This document shows, piece after piece, positions 23,074 through 30,211 of a DNA stretch of 34,374 bases; position 1 is the stretch's first letter; each line of letters starts with the position of its first letter. The notes below the pieces were generated by a model. The model saw only the letters and a program-made list of their open reading frames with translations. It ran no database searches and was not told where the DNA came from. This DNA is from Candidatus Bathyarchaeota archaeon (GTDB taxonomy: Archaea; Thermoproteota; Bathyarchaeia; 40CM-2-53-6). Where the stretch lies: assembly GCA_005882895.1 (NCBI GenBank), contig VBBD01000019.1, positions 1-34,374 of the forward strand. The letters are read 5' to 3'. A program made the translations under genes and the position numbers.

Positions 23074-24270
23074 TCAGGAGAATATTGCTTTGATGGCGTC
23101 TGTTGCGACACGTGGGAGTAGTGTCGCGACCTTTCTCTTCTTCAGCATGCGAGTGATGATCTTTCCCTGGAAATCCATGTCCCCTTCCGCCTCGATCTCT
23201 GAAACATTGTCCCGCAAAACCGAGAACAATCGATCAAGAGTCTCATCGGAGAGGCCCGCGAACAATTTCCGTGCTAGACCCATCTTTCGCAGGTCAGAAC
23301 TGAATTTCTCTCTCCATTGCGTGTCATAGTTTCTTAGAAACCCTTCAGACTCGACTCCACTGTGGGCAGCAGCCGACGCTGCCGCGATCCCAGCTAGTTT
23401 TCCGCAGTAGCCTCCGATAACAATGCCCCCACCTGTCGTCTGTTTCACCTGTCCAGCAGCGTCTCCAACTACGATGAAACCAGGGGACCAGCATCTCGAT
23501 ATCGGCCCAGCGACGAGTACTGATCCTGATTTGGTCGCATCGATCGTCGCCTTCGGCCATTGTTCCTTGACGAGGTCATCTAGGAACTTCTTGACGTTTC
23601 CTTTTTTCGATGCGAGACCTACTCTCGCGCTATTTTTCCCGGTTGGGATGCTCCATGCGAAGAATCCTGGTGCTCTCTTGGCCCCGAAGAAAAGCTCAAC
23701 AAGATCACCCTGCTCCTTCATGTCAACCAGCTCGTACTGCAAGCCCGGCAGTATCTGCGCCCAATCAGGCGTCTGAAGCCCAGCCTGCTCTGGCAGCCTA
23801 CTTCCCGCTCCACTCGCATCGATGACCACTTTTCCCGCAACCTTCGACCCATCTGTGAGCGTGAGAAGATCGCCATCAGAGGTTCGTTCGAACTTTGACG
23901 CGCGAGTCTTCGCCCGAAGCTCCACGCCCGCCGCCACAGCCTGCTTCGCTAGGAACTGGTCCAATTTCATCCTGTTCAGAATAAGCGCTACAGCATCTTT
24001 TTTCCGAACTTCTATCGGTTCACCATGAGGCGGGTAGAACCTCGCACCATGGATCAATTTCTGACTGAAACTTGAGTGAGCCTCCAACCCGAGGAGTTCT
24101 AGTCCTTTGAGACTCACAACTCCAGAACAATGACTAGGCGAGCCAACCTGTGGATGCTCTTCCAGCAGCAGAACTCCAGCGTTCTTCTTCGCCGCTTCTA
24201 GAGCCGCCTCACAACCGGCAACTCCCGCTCCGACCGTAACAACATCGTAGCGATCGGAGGGGCTTCCCAA
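23074..24270 (-). CDS. Geranylgeranyl reductase-family flavoprotein
   Basis: This 398-residue FAD enzyme is of the archaeal geranylgeranyl reductase family, which saturates isoprenoid chains of membrane lipids or quinones. Evidence is the dinucleotide motif DVVTVGAGVAGCEAALEAAK (9-28), SPSHCSGVVS with Cys48 (the family's P-x-x-C-x-G region), the ASGAGSRLPEQAG motif, and FIVVGDAAGQVKQTTGGGIV (267-286) typical for FAD ribityl binding. Its length is usual. The start is TTG, 8 bases after the KH-domain gene's stop, so the pair is co-transcribed. It may be the digeranylgeranylglycerophospholipid reductase or a paralogue. Confidence 0.85.
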   Translation of the reverse strand: MGSPSDRYDVVTVGAGVAGCEAALEAAKKNAGVLLLEEHPQVGSPSHCSGVVSLKGLELLGLEAHSSFSQKLIHGARFYPPHGEPIEVRKKDAVALILNRMKLDQFLAKQAVAAGVELRAKTRASKFERTSDGDLLTLTDGSKVAGKVVIDASGAGSRLPEQAGLQTPDWAQILPGLQYELVDMKEQGDLVELFFGAKRAPGFFAWSIPTGKNSARVGLASKKGNVKKFLDDLVKEQWPKATIDATKSGSVLVAGPISRCWSPGFIVVGDAAGQVKQTTGGGIVIGGYCGKLAGIAAASAAAHSGVESEGFLRNYDTQWREKFSSDLRKMGLARKLFAGLSDETLDRLFSVLRDNVSEIEAEGDMDFQGKIITRMLKKRKVATLLPRVATDAIKAIFS

Positions 24271-24278
24271 AGGGAAGA

Positions 24279-24791
24279 TCAGTCTTCGAACTCTATCCTA
24301 AGCGTCAGGCTCTTCAATTCACGCGCGAGCTTCTTAACAACCTCAAAATCCACGGGATTCCGCCTCGGCCTTCGCCCGTTCAAGATAACCTTCGTCTCTC
24401 GGCTCCCATCCGGAAGCCAGATAGTATTGATAGTAAGAATCGAGTAAGGAGTGAACAATCCCTCGAGAAAATCTCTATCGTCCCCGCTTTGGCTGAGAAT
24501 CCTCACCCGCCTACCAACACGGTCACCAAGACTCTTCGCCAACTTCGCACCGCTAGCAAGGAAAGTATCCATCCCCCTCCGGTCCACCATTAGGGCCATG
24601 ATATCGCCTGCCTCCACAGCCTTATGGAAGGTAACCTCCTGGAGGTTGGGGTTCTCCTTCTCAAGCTCAGTAATGCTACGAATAACCCGGATATCCAGGT
24701 CGGTGATCTGACCCTTCTTCAACTTCTCCTCACATCGCGAACAGAAAATCCCGCTCTTGACACAGAAATTGTCCAGGATCGTCTTTACCAT
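24279..24791 (-). CDS. KH-domain (NusA-like) protein with Cys cluster
   Basis: This 170-residue protein belongs to an archaeal family of NusA-like KH proteins with an N-terminal Cys motif. Cys10, Cys17 and Cys20 are visible (CVKSGIFCSRCEEKLKKGQI). A KH-like fold follows: VTFHKAVEAGDIMALMVDRR, then GMDTFLASGAKLAKSLGDRV. The RNA-gripping GxxG loop is here LASGAK rather than the canonical G-K-G-G, so RNA binding may be altered. The ATG has GAGGT at a good distance, so it is ribosome-binding-site driven. A role in RNA binding or transcription is inferred from the family. Confidence 0.65.
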   Translation of the reverse strand: MVKTILDNFCVKSGIFCSRCEEKLKKGQITDLDIRVIRSITELEKENPNLQEVTFHKAVEAGDIMALMVDRRGMDTFLASGAKLAKSLGDRVGRRVRILSQSGDDRDFLEGLFTPYSILTINTIWLPDGSRETKVILNGRRPRRNPVDFEVVKKLARELKSLTLRIEFED

Positions 24792-24968
24792 TGATACCTC
24801 AGCCCGTCCCGATAGAATAGTAGGGGCTCATCTGCCTGAGTTTCTCGATCCCTGGGAATCTCGCGCCCGAACAAGCGTTGACCTATCTCAGTCGATCTAA
24901 ACCGACTTCTAAGCTAAGGGAACCCCTGCTTCATAAATGCATTACCTTGAGCGGGTTCTGAGCCAGCC

Positions 24969-24978
24969 TTATATTTTC
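24969..24978 (+). promoter_or_regulatory. TATA box before candidate ncRNA
   Basis: TTATATTTT within CTTATATTTT is a good archaeal TATA. The expected start is near 24998-25002, at the 5' edge of a strong hairpin. Confidence 0.4.
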
Positions 24979-24995
24979 AGTCATCATGATTAGAG

Positions 24996-25245
24996 CCCGT
25001 GGAAACGCGTAAGCGTCTTCCCGCGGTTCTCCTGCCAACGGCGACACTATTGGGTTCCCCCCTTTAGATATCCGTCTCGGCCGACACCTTCCCGCCACTT
25101 ATCGGACCCGGTCCTAACGGAGGCGCGCCAGAGGTTCCATCTACCATCAATCCGATAACATACTGGCTAGGGGATCGGCATCGCTGCGGCAATGCTTTAC
25201 GGGGCCTACAGAGCTCAGAAACGCCACATGGCCAGATAAGATCTG
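24996..25245 (+). ncRNA. Candidate structured RNA
   Basis: The stretch begins about 25 nt after a TATA box. It opens with a stem GGAAACGC / GCGTCTTCC (25001-25021, one mismatch, one G-T) closed by a GTAA tetraloop (GNRA class) and extended by CCCG/CGG-type pairs. A second stem at 25178-25195 is GCATCGC / GCGGCAATGC (one mismatch). No SRP, RNase P or tRNA consensus was found by eye. The end position is a guess, bounded by the convergent C2H2 gene. Confidence 0.25.
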
Positions 25246-25247
25246 AA

Positions 25248-25454
25248 TCAAGTGGAACTCTGACTTGAGGGGTCTTTTTCTTCGAGACTTATTCTAACAT
25301 AGTCCTTCGCATCGGACGCCGGAACTTTCGCGGCTTGTGAGCCGAAGTCCAATATTCGTCCATGCGCCACTAACACGTGCTGTCTAAGCTCGCTTTCTGA
25401 AGTAATGAACTTCAAGAACGCAGAATCACAATAGGGACACTCGAATTTTGTCAT
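25248..25454 (-). CDS. 68-aa C2H2 zinc-finger protein
   Basis: This small protein has a near-canonical C2H2 finger: Cys6-x2-Cys9 and His26-x4-His31 in FECPYCDSAFLKFITSESEL RQHVLVAH, with hydrophobic spacers at usual positions. The remaining 37 residues are polar and acidic, ending in SLEEKDPSSQSST. Archaeal single-finger proteins of this size are often regulators, but no target is known. The ATG start has GAGG about five bases upstream (CTTGAGGGCAAATG). A TATA-like ACTTAAAG lies about 40 nt upstream. Confidence 0.65.
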   Translation of the reverse strand: MTKFECPYCDSAFLKFITSESELRQHVLVAHGRILDFGSQAAKVPASDAKDYVRISLEEKDPSSQSST

Positions 25455-25683
25455 TTGCCCTCAAGCCTTCCCCGTCAGCGTAGAAATTCAATCTTTAAGT
25501 CGCGTCTCAGATTGATCTAGGGCCAAGTCTCTATTAAACCCCCACGGAGCGACTGCCGAAATTTTCACAGGGGTTCTAGTCTGAAGCCGTTACGAAACCC
25601 GTTCGGTGGATTTGCTGAGCTAGCCTGTGGTAACAGCCAAATACCAATAGGAGTTCTGACCGGGCAACTTCGGATAGGATCCA

Positions 25684-26823
25684 ATGAAACTCTTTGAGTA
25701 TGAGGCGAAGTCTATCGCGCAAAACCTCGGAATAAACACGCCCCGAGGCGCAGTGGCTTCGACGTCGGATGAAGCCAGGGATATTCACAAGCGTATTGGG
25801 GGGGAGGCGGTCATCAAGGCGCAAGTCCTCGTTGCTGGTCGAGGCAAGGCTGGTGGAATAAAGTTCGCCGGCAAGCCCGACGAGACATGGGCTAGGGCAA
25901 ACGAGATTCTAGCGATGACCATCAAAGGCGAGAAGGTGAAGAAAGTCCTCGTCGAACAGAAAGCCACTGCAAAGAGAGAACTCTTCGCGAGCATCGTTCT
26001 AGATCGCGCGAACCGTTGCCAGACCGTCCTCGCCTCCGACCAGGGTGGTATCGACATCGAAGATGTCGCTCGCCAAACCCCTGAGAGAGTGCTCCACCAT
26101 CGGCTCGACCCGATCTTCGGAATGAGAAGCTACGACGCCCGGCTCATCGCGCTGAAGCTCGGATACCAAGGCGCCCAACAGGGCACCTTCTCCGATTTTC
26201 TCTCCAATCTTTATCGATTGTCCGTGATCTATGATGCGGAGCTTGTGGAGAGCAATCCTGTTATTGAGACGCAAGACGGCCGCTTCGTCGCCGCAGACCT
26301 CCGAGTAATAGTCGACGACAACAGTCTTTTCCGACATCCCGAATTCCAAGAGAGATCCAAGGAGATCAGTGGTGAGGTCACGGTTTTGGAGTCGAAGGCT
26401 CGGGAAAACGGTCTTGCGTTCGTCGAACTAGACGGCGATATTGGCATCATAGGAAATGGCGCGGGGCTCGTCATGGCAACGCTCGACTTGGTCAAACAGT
26501 ACGGTGGGAAGCCAGCGAACTTTTGTGATGTTGGCGGAGGAGCCAACGCCGAACATGTCGCGACGGCGCTCCAGATCATCCAGGGCGCCGAGAAGGTCCG
26601 TGCCGTGTTCGTCAATATTCTAGCTGGAATTACTAGATGCGATGAGGTTGCGAAAGGGATAGTTGACGTAAAGAAAGTCATGGGCCTCAAGAAGCCGCTC
26701 GTCATACGGATGGTAGGAACTAATCAGGAAGAGGGAAGGAAGATACTCCAGTCCGCTGGACTGACCGCTATGGACAAGATGGATGAAGCAGCAAGACTCG
26801 CCGTAAGTAAGGTGCCTGCATAG
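25684..26823 (+). CDS. sucC: Succinyl-CoA synthetase, beta subunit
   Basis: This 379-residue beta subunit forms the ATP-grasp half of succinyl-CoA ligase (succinate + CoA + NTP to succinyl-CoA, TCA cycle). It starts MKLFEYEAKSIAQNLGINTP, as the family does. The ATP-grasp strand is AVIKAQVLVAGRGKAGGIKF, the substrate region is NPVIETQDGRFVAADLRVIVDD, and the GNGAGLVMATLDLVKQYGGK and FVNILAGITRCDEVAKGIV blocks are conserved. Its stop is directly followed by the sucD ATG, so the two are translated as a unit. Length is normal. The upstream 229 bases hold no clear TATA at standard spacing. Confidence 0.95.
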   Translation: MKLFEYEAKSIAQNLGINTPRGAVASTSDEARDIHKRIGGEAVIKAQVLVAGRGKAGGIKFAGKPDETWARANEILAMTIKGEKVKKVLVEQKATAKRELFASIVLDRANRCQTVLASDQGGIDIEDVARQTPERVLHHRLDPIFGMRSYDARLIALKLGYQGAQQGTFSDFLSNLYRLSVIYDAELVESNPVIETQDGRFVAADLRVIVDDNSLFRHPEFQERSKEISGEVTVLESKARENGLAFVELDGDIGIIGNGAGLVMATLDLVKQYGGKPANFCDVGGGANAEHVATALQIIQGAEKVRAVFVNILAGITRCDEVAKGIVDVKKVMGLKKPLVIRMVGTNQEEGRKILQSAGLTAMDKMDEAARLAVSKVPA

Positions 26824-27705
26824 ATGGCAGTCCTGATCGGGAAACAGACCCGGGCGATAGTCCAAGGAATCACCGGCAACCAAGGCAGCTTCCACAGCAG
26901 ACTCATGTTAGACTACGGAACCAGGATCGTAGCCGGCGTGACTCCTGGAAAAGGAGGAACGACCTCAGTCGGCGTCCCCGTCTTCGACACGGTAGCTTCA
27001 GCCCTTGAAAAGACAGATGCGAACGCTTCTATTATCTTTGTCCCAGCCCCATTCGCCAAAGAGGCCGGGATGGAAGCAATCGACGCTGGCCTAAGCCCTG
27101 TTGTGATAATAACAGAAATGATCCCAGCAAGAGACGCCATGATTCTCATCGAGTATGCGAGAAACCATGGAGCGACTATCATTGGTCCCAACACTCCGGG
27201 AATAATAACCGCAGGGGAATCCAAGCTGGGCATAATGCCCGGCGACGTGTTCAAGCCTGGCAAGGTCGGCCTCGCCTCAAGAAGCGGGACCCTAACCTAC
27301 GAAATCGCAGCCTCGTTATCACACGACGGTATCGGACAATCCAGCTGTCTCGGAATAGGCGGTGACCCATTTACAGGACTCAACTTCATCGACGTTCTCA
27401 AACTCTTCAGAGACGATTCCGGCACGGATACTGTCGTTCTGATCGGTGAAATCGGAGGCTCAGCGGAAGAAGACGCCGCAAACTATATTCGCGATACGAA
27501 ATATCCCAAACGGGTTGCCGCATATATCGCTGGCCGAGCAGCACCTCCGGGAAAGCGCATGGGCCACGCGGGCGCAATCATAACTGGGACAGAGGGGACT
27601 GCTGATGCGAAGATGAAGAGTTTGAGAGAGGCCGGTGTTATGGTTGCTGATATTCCATCCGAGCTTCCCAGGCTACTGCTCCAGCAAGTTTCCCCGCTGC
27701 AGTAG
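26824..27705 (+). CDS. sucD: Succinyl-CoA synthetase, alpha subunit
   Basis: This 293-residue alpha subunit has the N-terminal CoA-binding Rossmann fold (AIVQGITGNQGSFHSRLMLD, YGTRIVAGVTPGKGGT) and the phosphohistidine His248 in PGKRMGHAGAIITG. The GPNTPGIITAGESKLGIMPG and GGDPFTGLNFIDVLKLF blocks are typical. It partners the beta subunit in the TCA cycle and is phosphorylated on His248 during catalysis. The ATG follows the sucC stop with no gap. The gene is convergent with L40e, 17 bases apart. Confidence 0.95.
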   Translation: MAVLIGKQTRAIVQGITGNQGSFHSRLMLDYGTRIVAGVTPGKGGTTSVGVPVFDTVASALEKTDANASIIFVPAPFAKEAGMEAIDAGLSPVVIITEMIPARDAMILIEYARNHGATIIGPNTPGIITAGESKLGIMPGDVFKPGKVGLASRSGTLTYEIAASLSHDGIGQSSCLGIGGDPFTGLNFIDVLKLFRDDSGTDTVVLIGEIGGSAEEDAANYIRDTKYPKRVAAYIAGRAAPPGKRMGHAGAIITGTEGTADAKMKSLREAGVMVADIPSELPRLLLQQVSPLQ

Positions 27706-27722
27706 ACCACGGTTCAGTTTGT

Positions 27723-27887
27723 TTATTTTGCTCCGAGTTCTCGTTTCTTCCAGCGAAGGTTGTCTCCACGGCAGCGTCGGCATCTGTAGGCGTTAGGCGA
27801 GTTCCGTGAGCCGCATGTCCTGCATATTTTGAAGAACAGCCTGTGACGTTGTGCAAGCTGTTTCTTCATCACGTCAGTGATCGGCAT
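27723..27887 (-). CDS. rpl40e: 50S ribosomal protein L40e
   Basis: This 54-residue ribosomal protein is typical of archaeal L40e: MPITDVMKKQLAQRHRLFFK then ICRTCGSRNSPNAYRCRRCR, with four zinc-binding Cys (22, 25, 36, 39) and a basic end (NLRWKKRELGAK). It sits on the large subunit near the sarcin-ricin loop region. A TATA-like AATATATTATT at 27918-27928, 36 nt upstream, suggests its own promoter and a short leader. It lies downstream of ksgA on the same strand. Confidence 0.95.
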   Translation of the reverse strand: MPITDVMKKQLAQRHRLFFKICRTCGSRNSPNAYRCRRCRGDNLRWKKRELGAK

Positions 27888-27917
27888 GAGAGACGCAAAC
27901 CAAGCCTTCTGCCTGCA

Positions 27918-27928
27918 ATATATTATTG
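27918..27928 (-). promoter_or_regulatory. TATA element of L40e gene
   Basis: AATATATTATT is centred about 36 nt before the L40e ATG. It gives a predicted leader of about 10 nt. Confidence 0.4.
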
Positions 27929-27959
27929 CCGTTGAACCGAATCTGGGAAAATAGGCTCT

Positions 27960-28772
27960 TCAGGCAAAAGATTGCCCGCGGCTTTCGAGAGCCTTGGAGA
28001 GTTGCTGACAGAGCTCCTCGAGATCACTGATGGTTAGCTGAAAGACTCTTTTCTCAGGCAGAGTCATAGATTCTAGACTTGTTCGAGCCTTTTCGCGGCC
28101 GACTTTCTTAGATAGAAAATGGAGGAAAGAGCTCCTCACAACTCGTCTGCGCTGATTGAATAGTCCCCGGACCAGTTCCTCAAACAACTCCTCATTCACA
28201 CTTGTTTTGGCATTGCTGGGTGATATTCGTAGGAGGATAGAGTCCACTTTGGGTCGAGGTCGAAATGCGGCGGCAGGGATGTTCATTATTGGCTGAATTC
28301 TGAGGGAACGTTGCGCGGTGATAGACAATCTTCCATACTCGGCAGTTCCCGGCTCAGCGAGAAGTCGTTCTCCAAACTCCTTCTGAAACACGAGCGATGC
28401 AAGCTCGAATTTCTTCTTTGTCAGAAAGAGGATTAGCTTTGATGACAGGGCGTACGGTGGGGTTCCCACTACCTTGTTGAATGGGGGAAGAGGGATTTTC
28501 AGCACGTCTCCTTCAATAACAGAAACAGTTGGACTGTTCTCGAATTCTTTCCGAAGGTGTGAAACTAGCCGACGGTCTTTCTCGACCGCTAGCACTCGAC
28601 CCGTCTGGTCCTCAAGAAGATGGGTTAGAGTCCCATATCCGGCTCCAGGTTCGAGAACAGTGTCGGTTCTAGTCAGCTCGGCGGCCGATACTACTCTTGA
28701 GGCGATGCGTTTGTTGGCGAGGAAGTTTTGCCCTAGTATCTTCAGAGGTCTATAGAGGACAGTAGTTGCCAC
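27960..28772 (-). CDS. ksgA: 16S rRNA dimethyladenosine transferase (KsgA/Dim1)
   Basis: This 270-residue SAM-dependent enzyme dimethylates two adjacent adenosines in helix 45 of 16S rRNA, a late step in small-subunit maturation. Motifs: ILGQNFLANKRIASRVV at the N-terminus, SAM loop EPGAGYGTLT (41-50), LAVEKDRRL (acidic SAM contact), GDVLKIPLP, and motif IV VVGTPPYALSS. The usual motif IV is N-L/P-P-Y; here the Asn is Thr104. The C-terminal RNA-binding domain is present (FNQRRRVVRSSF). The start is GTG at 28770-28772, 4 bases after the DUF655 stop. An apparent upstream extension lies inside DUF655 and was rejected. Confidence 0.9.
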   Translation of the reverse strand: MATTVLYRPLKILGQNFLANKRIASRVVSAAELTRTDTVLEPGAGYGTLTHLLEDQTGRVLAVEKDRRLVSHLRKEFENSPTVSVIEGDVLKIPLPPFNKVVGTPPYALSSKLILFLTKKKFELASLVFQKEFGERLLAEPGTAEYGRLSITAQRSLRIQPIMNIPAAAFRPRPKVDSILLRISPSNAKTSVNEELFEELVRGLFNQRRRVVRSSFLHFLSKKVGREKARTSLESMTLPEKRVFQLTISDLEELCQQLSKALESRGQSFA

Positions 28773-28776
28773 AAGC

Positions 28777-29361
28777 TCAGACTGTCCTTGTGAAGAGCCT
28801 ATACTTTGATTCGGTGCTGAGTTCTTCCATGATTCTTTTCGAAACGATCTTCGGGACGTCGCTGAGCCCTGTTCGTTCCTGAATATCCTTGTAGCTGGCA
28901 AACGGTTTTCTCTCTCTCGTGTTGACGATCTGCCACATCGACTTCTTGCCGATCCCTGGCAACAGCTCAAGCGAATGCATTCGGGGCGTGACCGGCTGCG
29001 AATTATTGAAGAACTCTACAAACCTTTTTTCTTGGGTTTTAACCAATTCCGATATCAAGGGGACGATCTCCGCCTTCGCGTTAGCCGTCAGCTGGTCATA
29101 GCTGATCCTGGTAAGAATTCTGTCAACCTTCTCCCTGCGCTCACGCCCGATGTAGATGCGCTCATGAACCAGCACAGTAGCGCCGATCTTGAGTTCTGCC
29201 TCTAGCAACGTGAAGAACTGTTCACCCATAATCTGAACCGTCGGCACCGCCAAGTGTCTCGACTTCTCAGACGATCTCCCATACGGAAGGAAGTCTAGGA
29301 CGTAGGCGTGTTCCTCGTAAACATGCCTCTTCTGTAAATACTCGTCCCCATGAATTGCCAA
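28777..29361 (-). CDS. DUF655 RNA-binding-like protein
   Basis: This 194-residue archaeal protein belongs to family DUF655. It begins with a beta-rich OB-like region (EEHAYVLDFLPYGRSSEKSR, VPTVQIMGEQFFTLLEAELK, GATVLVHERIYIGRERREKV) and ends with a helix-hairpin-helix (LELLPGIGKKSMWQIVNTRE, FASYKDIQERTGL). The position between rpoF and ksgA is the standard archaeal order and suggests a role in rRNA or nucleic-acid binding. The start is TTG with GGGGGAT upstream; the ksgA start follows its stop by 4 bases. Confidence 0.85.
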   Translation of the reverse strand: MAIHGDEYLQKRHVYEEHAYVLDFLPYGRSSEKSRHLAVPTVQIMGEQFFTLLEAELKIGATVLVHERIYIGRERREKVDRILTRISYDQLTANAKAEIVPLISELVKTQEKRFVEFFNNSQPVTPRMHSLELLPGIGKKSMWQIVNTRERKPFASYKDIQERTGLSDVPKIVSKRIMEELSTESKYRLFTRTV

Positions 29362-29507
29362 GAATAGATCCCCCTTCTCCCCTAGAATATCACTTGTAAC
29401 CGGAAAGACGACTTACGTCGGTTGCCAGAGTGTTGGAGAACCATTGGTGGTCATTCTGAACCGCACCTTTTCTCCTTAATTGGGTATCGGTCAGAAGTTT
29501 CTATCGA

Positions 29508-29837
29508 CTAGACATATCGCTTCATAATTTCCAGAATACCGTTCAGCTGGTCTGTGCTCACGAACCTGCCCTTTACAGTTAATACTGCTCGAAGCTCTTC
29601 AATCGTCTTTGGGAGCGAGTTCACGATCTGGATTGCATCATTCCTATCCAGCTGGAGTTTCGATGATAACTCCTCGACGAGTTTGTCAGCCTTGTCCGGG
29701 GTGATCTTCGAGAATTTCCGCGCGTAATCGAAGGTCCTGCGCTGGAACTCTCCCAGCTCTTCCTCCTTGACTTTTCCCAGGATCTCCTGGGCCTCTGCAT
29801 TAGTCACTATTTTCTCTTGGAGAATCTTCCTTGCCAT
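29508..29837 (-). CDS. rpoF: DNA-directed RNA polymerase subunit F (Rpb4-like)
   Basis: This 109-residue RpoF is the archaeal Rpb4 homologue, which pairs with RpoE as the stalk of RNA polymerase and aids open-complex formation and termination. It reads VTNAEAQEILGKVKEEE, TFDYARKFSKITPDKADKLV, and KTIEELRAVLTVKGRFVSTD with the C-terminal LNGILEIMKRY. All are typical of the HRDC-like fold. Its ATG follows the L21e stop by one base, so both are in one operon. A 146-base spacer separates it from DUF655. Confidence 0.92.
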   Translation of the reverse strand: MARKILQEKIVTNAEAQEILGKVKEEELGEFQRRTFDYARKFSKITPDKADKLVEELSSKLQLDRNDAIQIVNSLPKTIEELRAVLTVKGRFVSTDQLNGILEIMKRYV

Positions 29838-29838
29838 A

Positions 29839-30138
29839 TCAGCTAGACTCCTCTACCGGGGTTATGTGCTCAGGCCTAGCAATGATTATCCGAGGCGTTT
29901 TCGTCCCGGCCACTTCGACAACATAGCTGCGGCCTCGTTTCTCGGCAACTGTTCCGACACGGCCATGGTACCGGCGATGTGGCATGCCCTTCTGAACAGC
30001 CGGATTGATCATGATTCTGACCATCTGTCCTGGAGTGTAGCCGATAAGCAGTCTCCCAAGGGGCTGCTTGCCTCTGTCTCGCGGCTTCCTACTGATCAGG
30101 GTCCTGCTTTTTGTCCTGAAACCCTTGGAACGTCGCAA
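29839..30138 (-). CDS. rpl21e: 50S ribosomal protein L21e
   Basis: This 99-residue L21e is recognised by RRSKGFRTKSRTLISRKPRD, the YTPGQMVRIMINPAVQKGMP segment and RYHGRVGTVAEKRGRSYVVE. It is a large-subunit protein near the 5S rRNA. The start is a TTG preceded by GGAG nine bases upstream, which decides it. It heads the operon L21e-rpoF(-DUF655-ksgA). Its promoter shares the TATATA at 30183-30188 with the divergent methyltransferase gene. Confidence 0.92.
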   Translation of the reverse strand: MRRSKGFRTKSRTLISRKPRDRGKQPLGRLLIGYTPGQMVRIMINPAVQKGMPHRRYHGRVGTVAEKRGRSYVVEVAGTKTPRIIIARPEHITPVEESS

Positions 30139-30182
30139 CAGGCAATTCTCCGGCGGAGAAAGTTGCGGGCCGGTAGGTTCCG

Positions 30183-30188
30183 TATATA
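30183..30188. promoter_or_regulatory. Shared palindromic TATA element (L21e operon / tRNA methyltransferase)
   Basis: TATATA in CGTATATATG is centred 26 nt before the methyltransferase ATG (30212), which gives a leaderless mRNA. It is 47 nt before the L21e start, where GGAG serves as ribosome-binding site. One symmetric box may therefore feed both directions. Confidence 0.45.
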
Positions 30189-30211
30189 TGTTCGCGACAT
30201 TGCTTCATTTC

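Larger units (their letters stand above)
24792..25247. other. 456-bp gap with TATA box and hairpins
   Basis: No protein frame was found on either strand. The right half (from about 24996) has hairpins and a TATA box positioned as for an RNA gene, listed separately as candidate ncRNA. The left half shows nothing notable. Confidence 0.4.

Noticed and set aside
24996-25245. Identification of the candidate RNA as SRP RNA or RNase P RNA
   Set aside because: The SRP helix-8 signature (GGAAGGGAGCA-like) and RNase P core (GAGGAAAGTCC-like, ACAGAA) were not found on either strand by eye.
28773-28970. 66-residue N-terminal extension of KsgA
   Set aside because: It lies entirely inside DUF655 in another frame, is Arg/Ser-rich, and family homology begins at the GTG at 28772.
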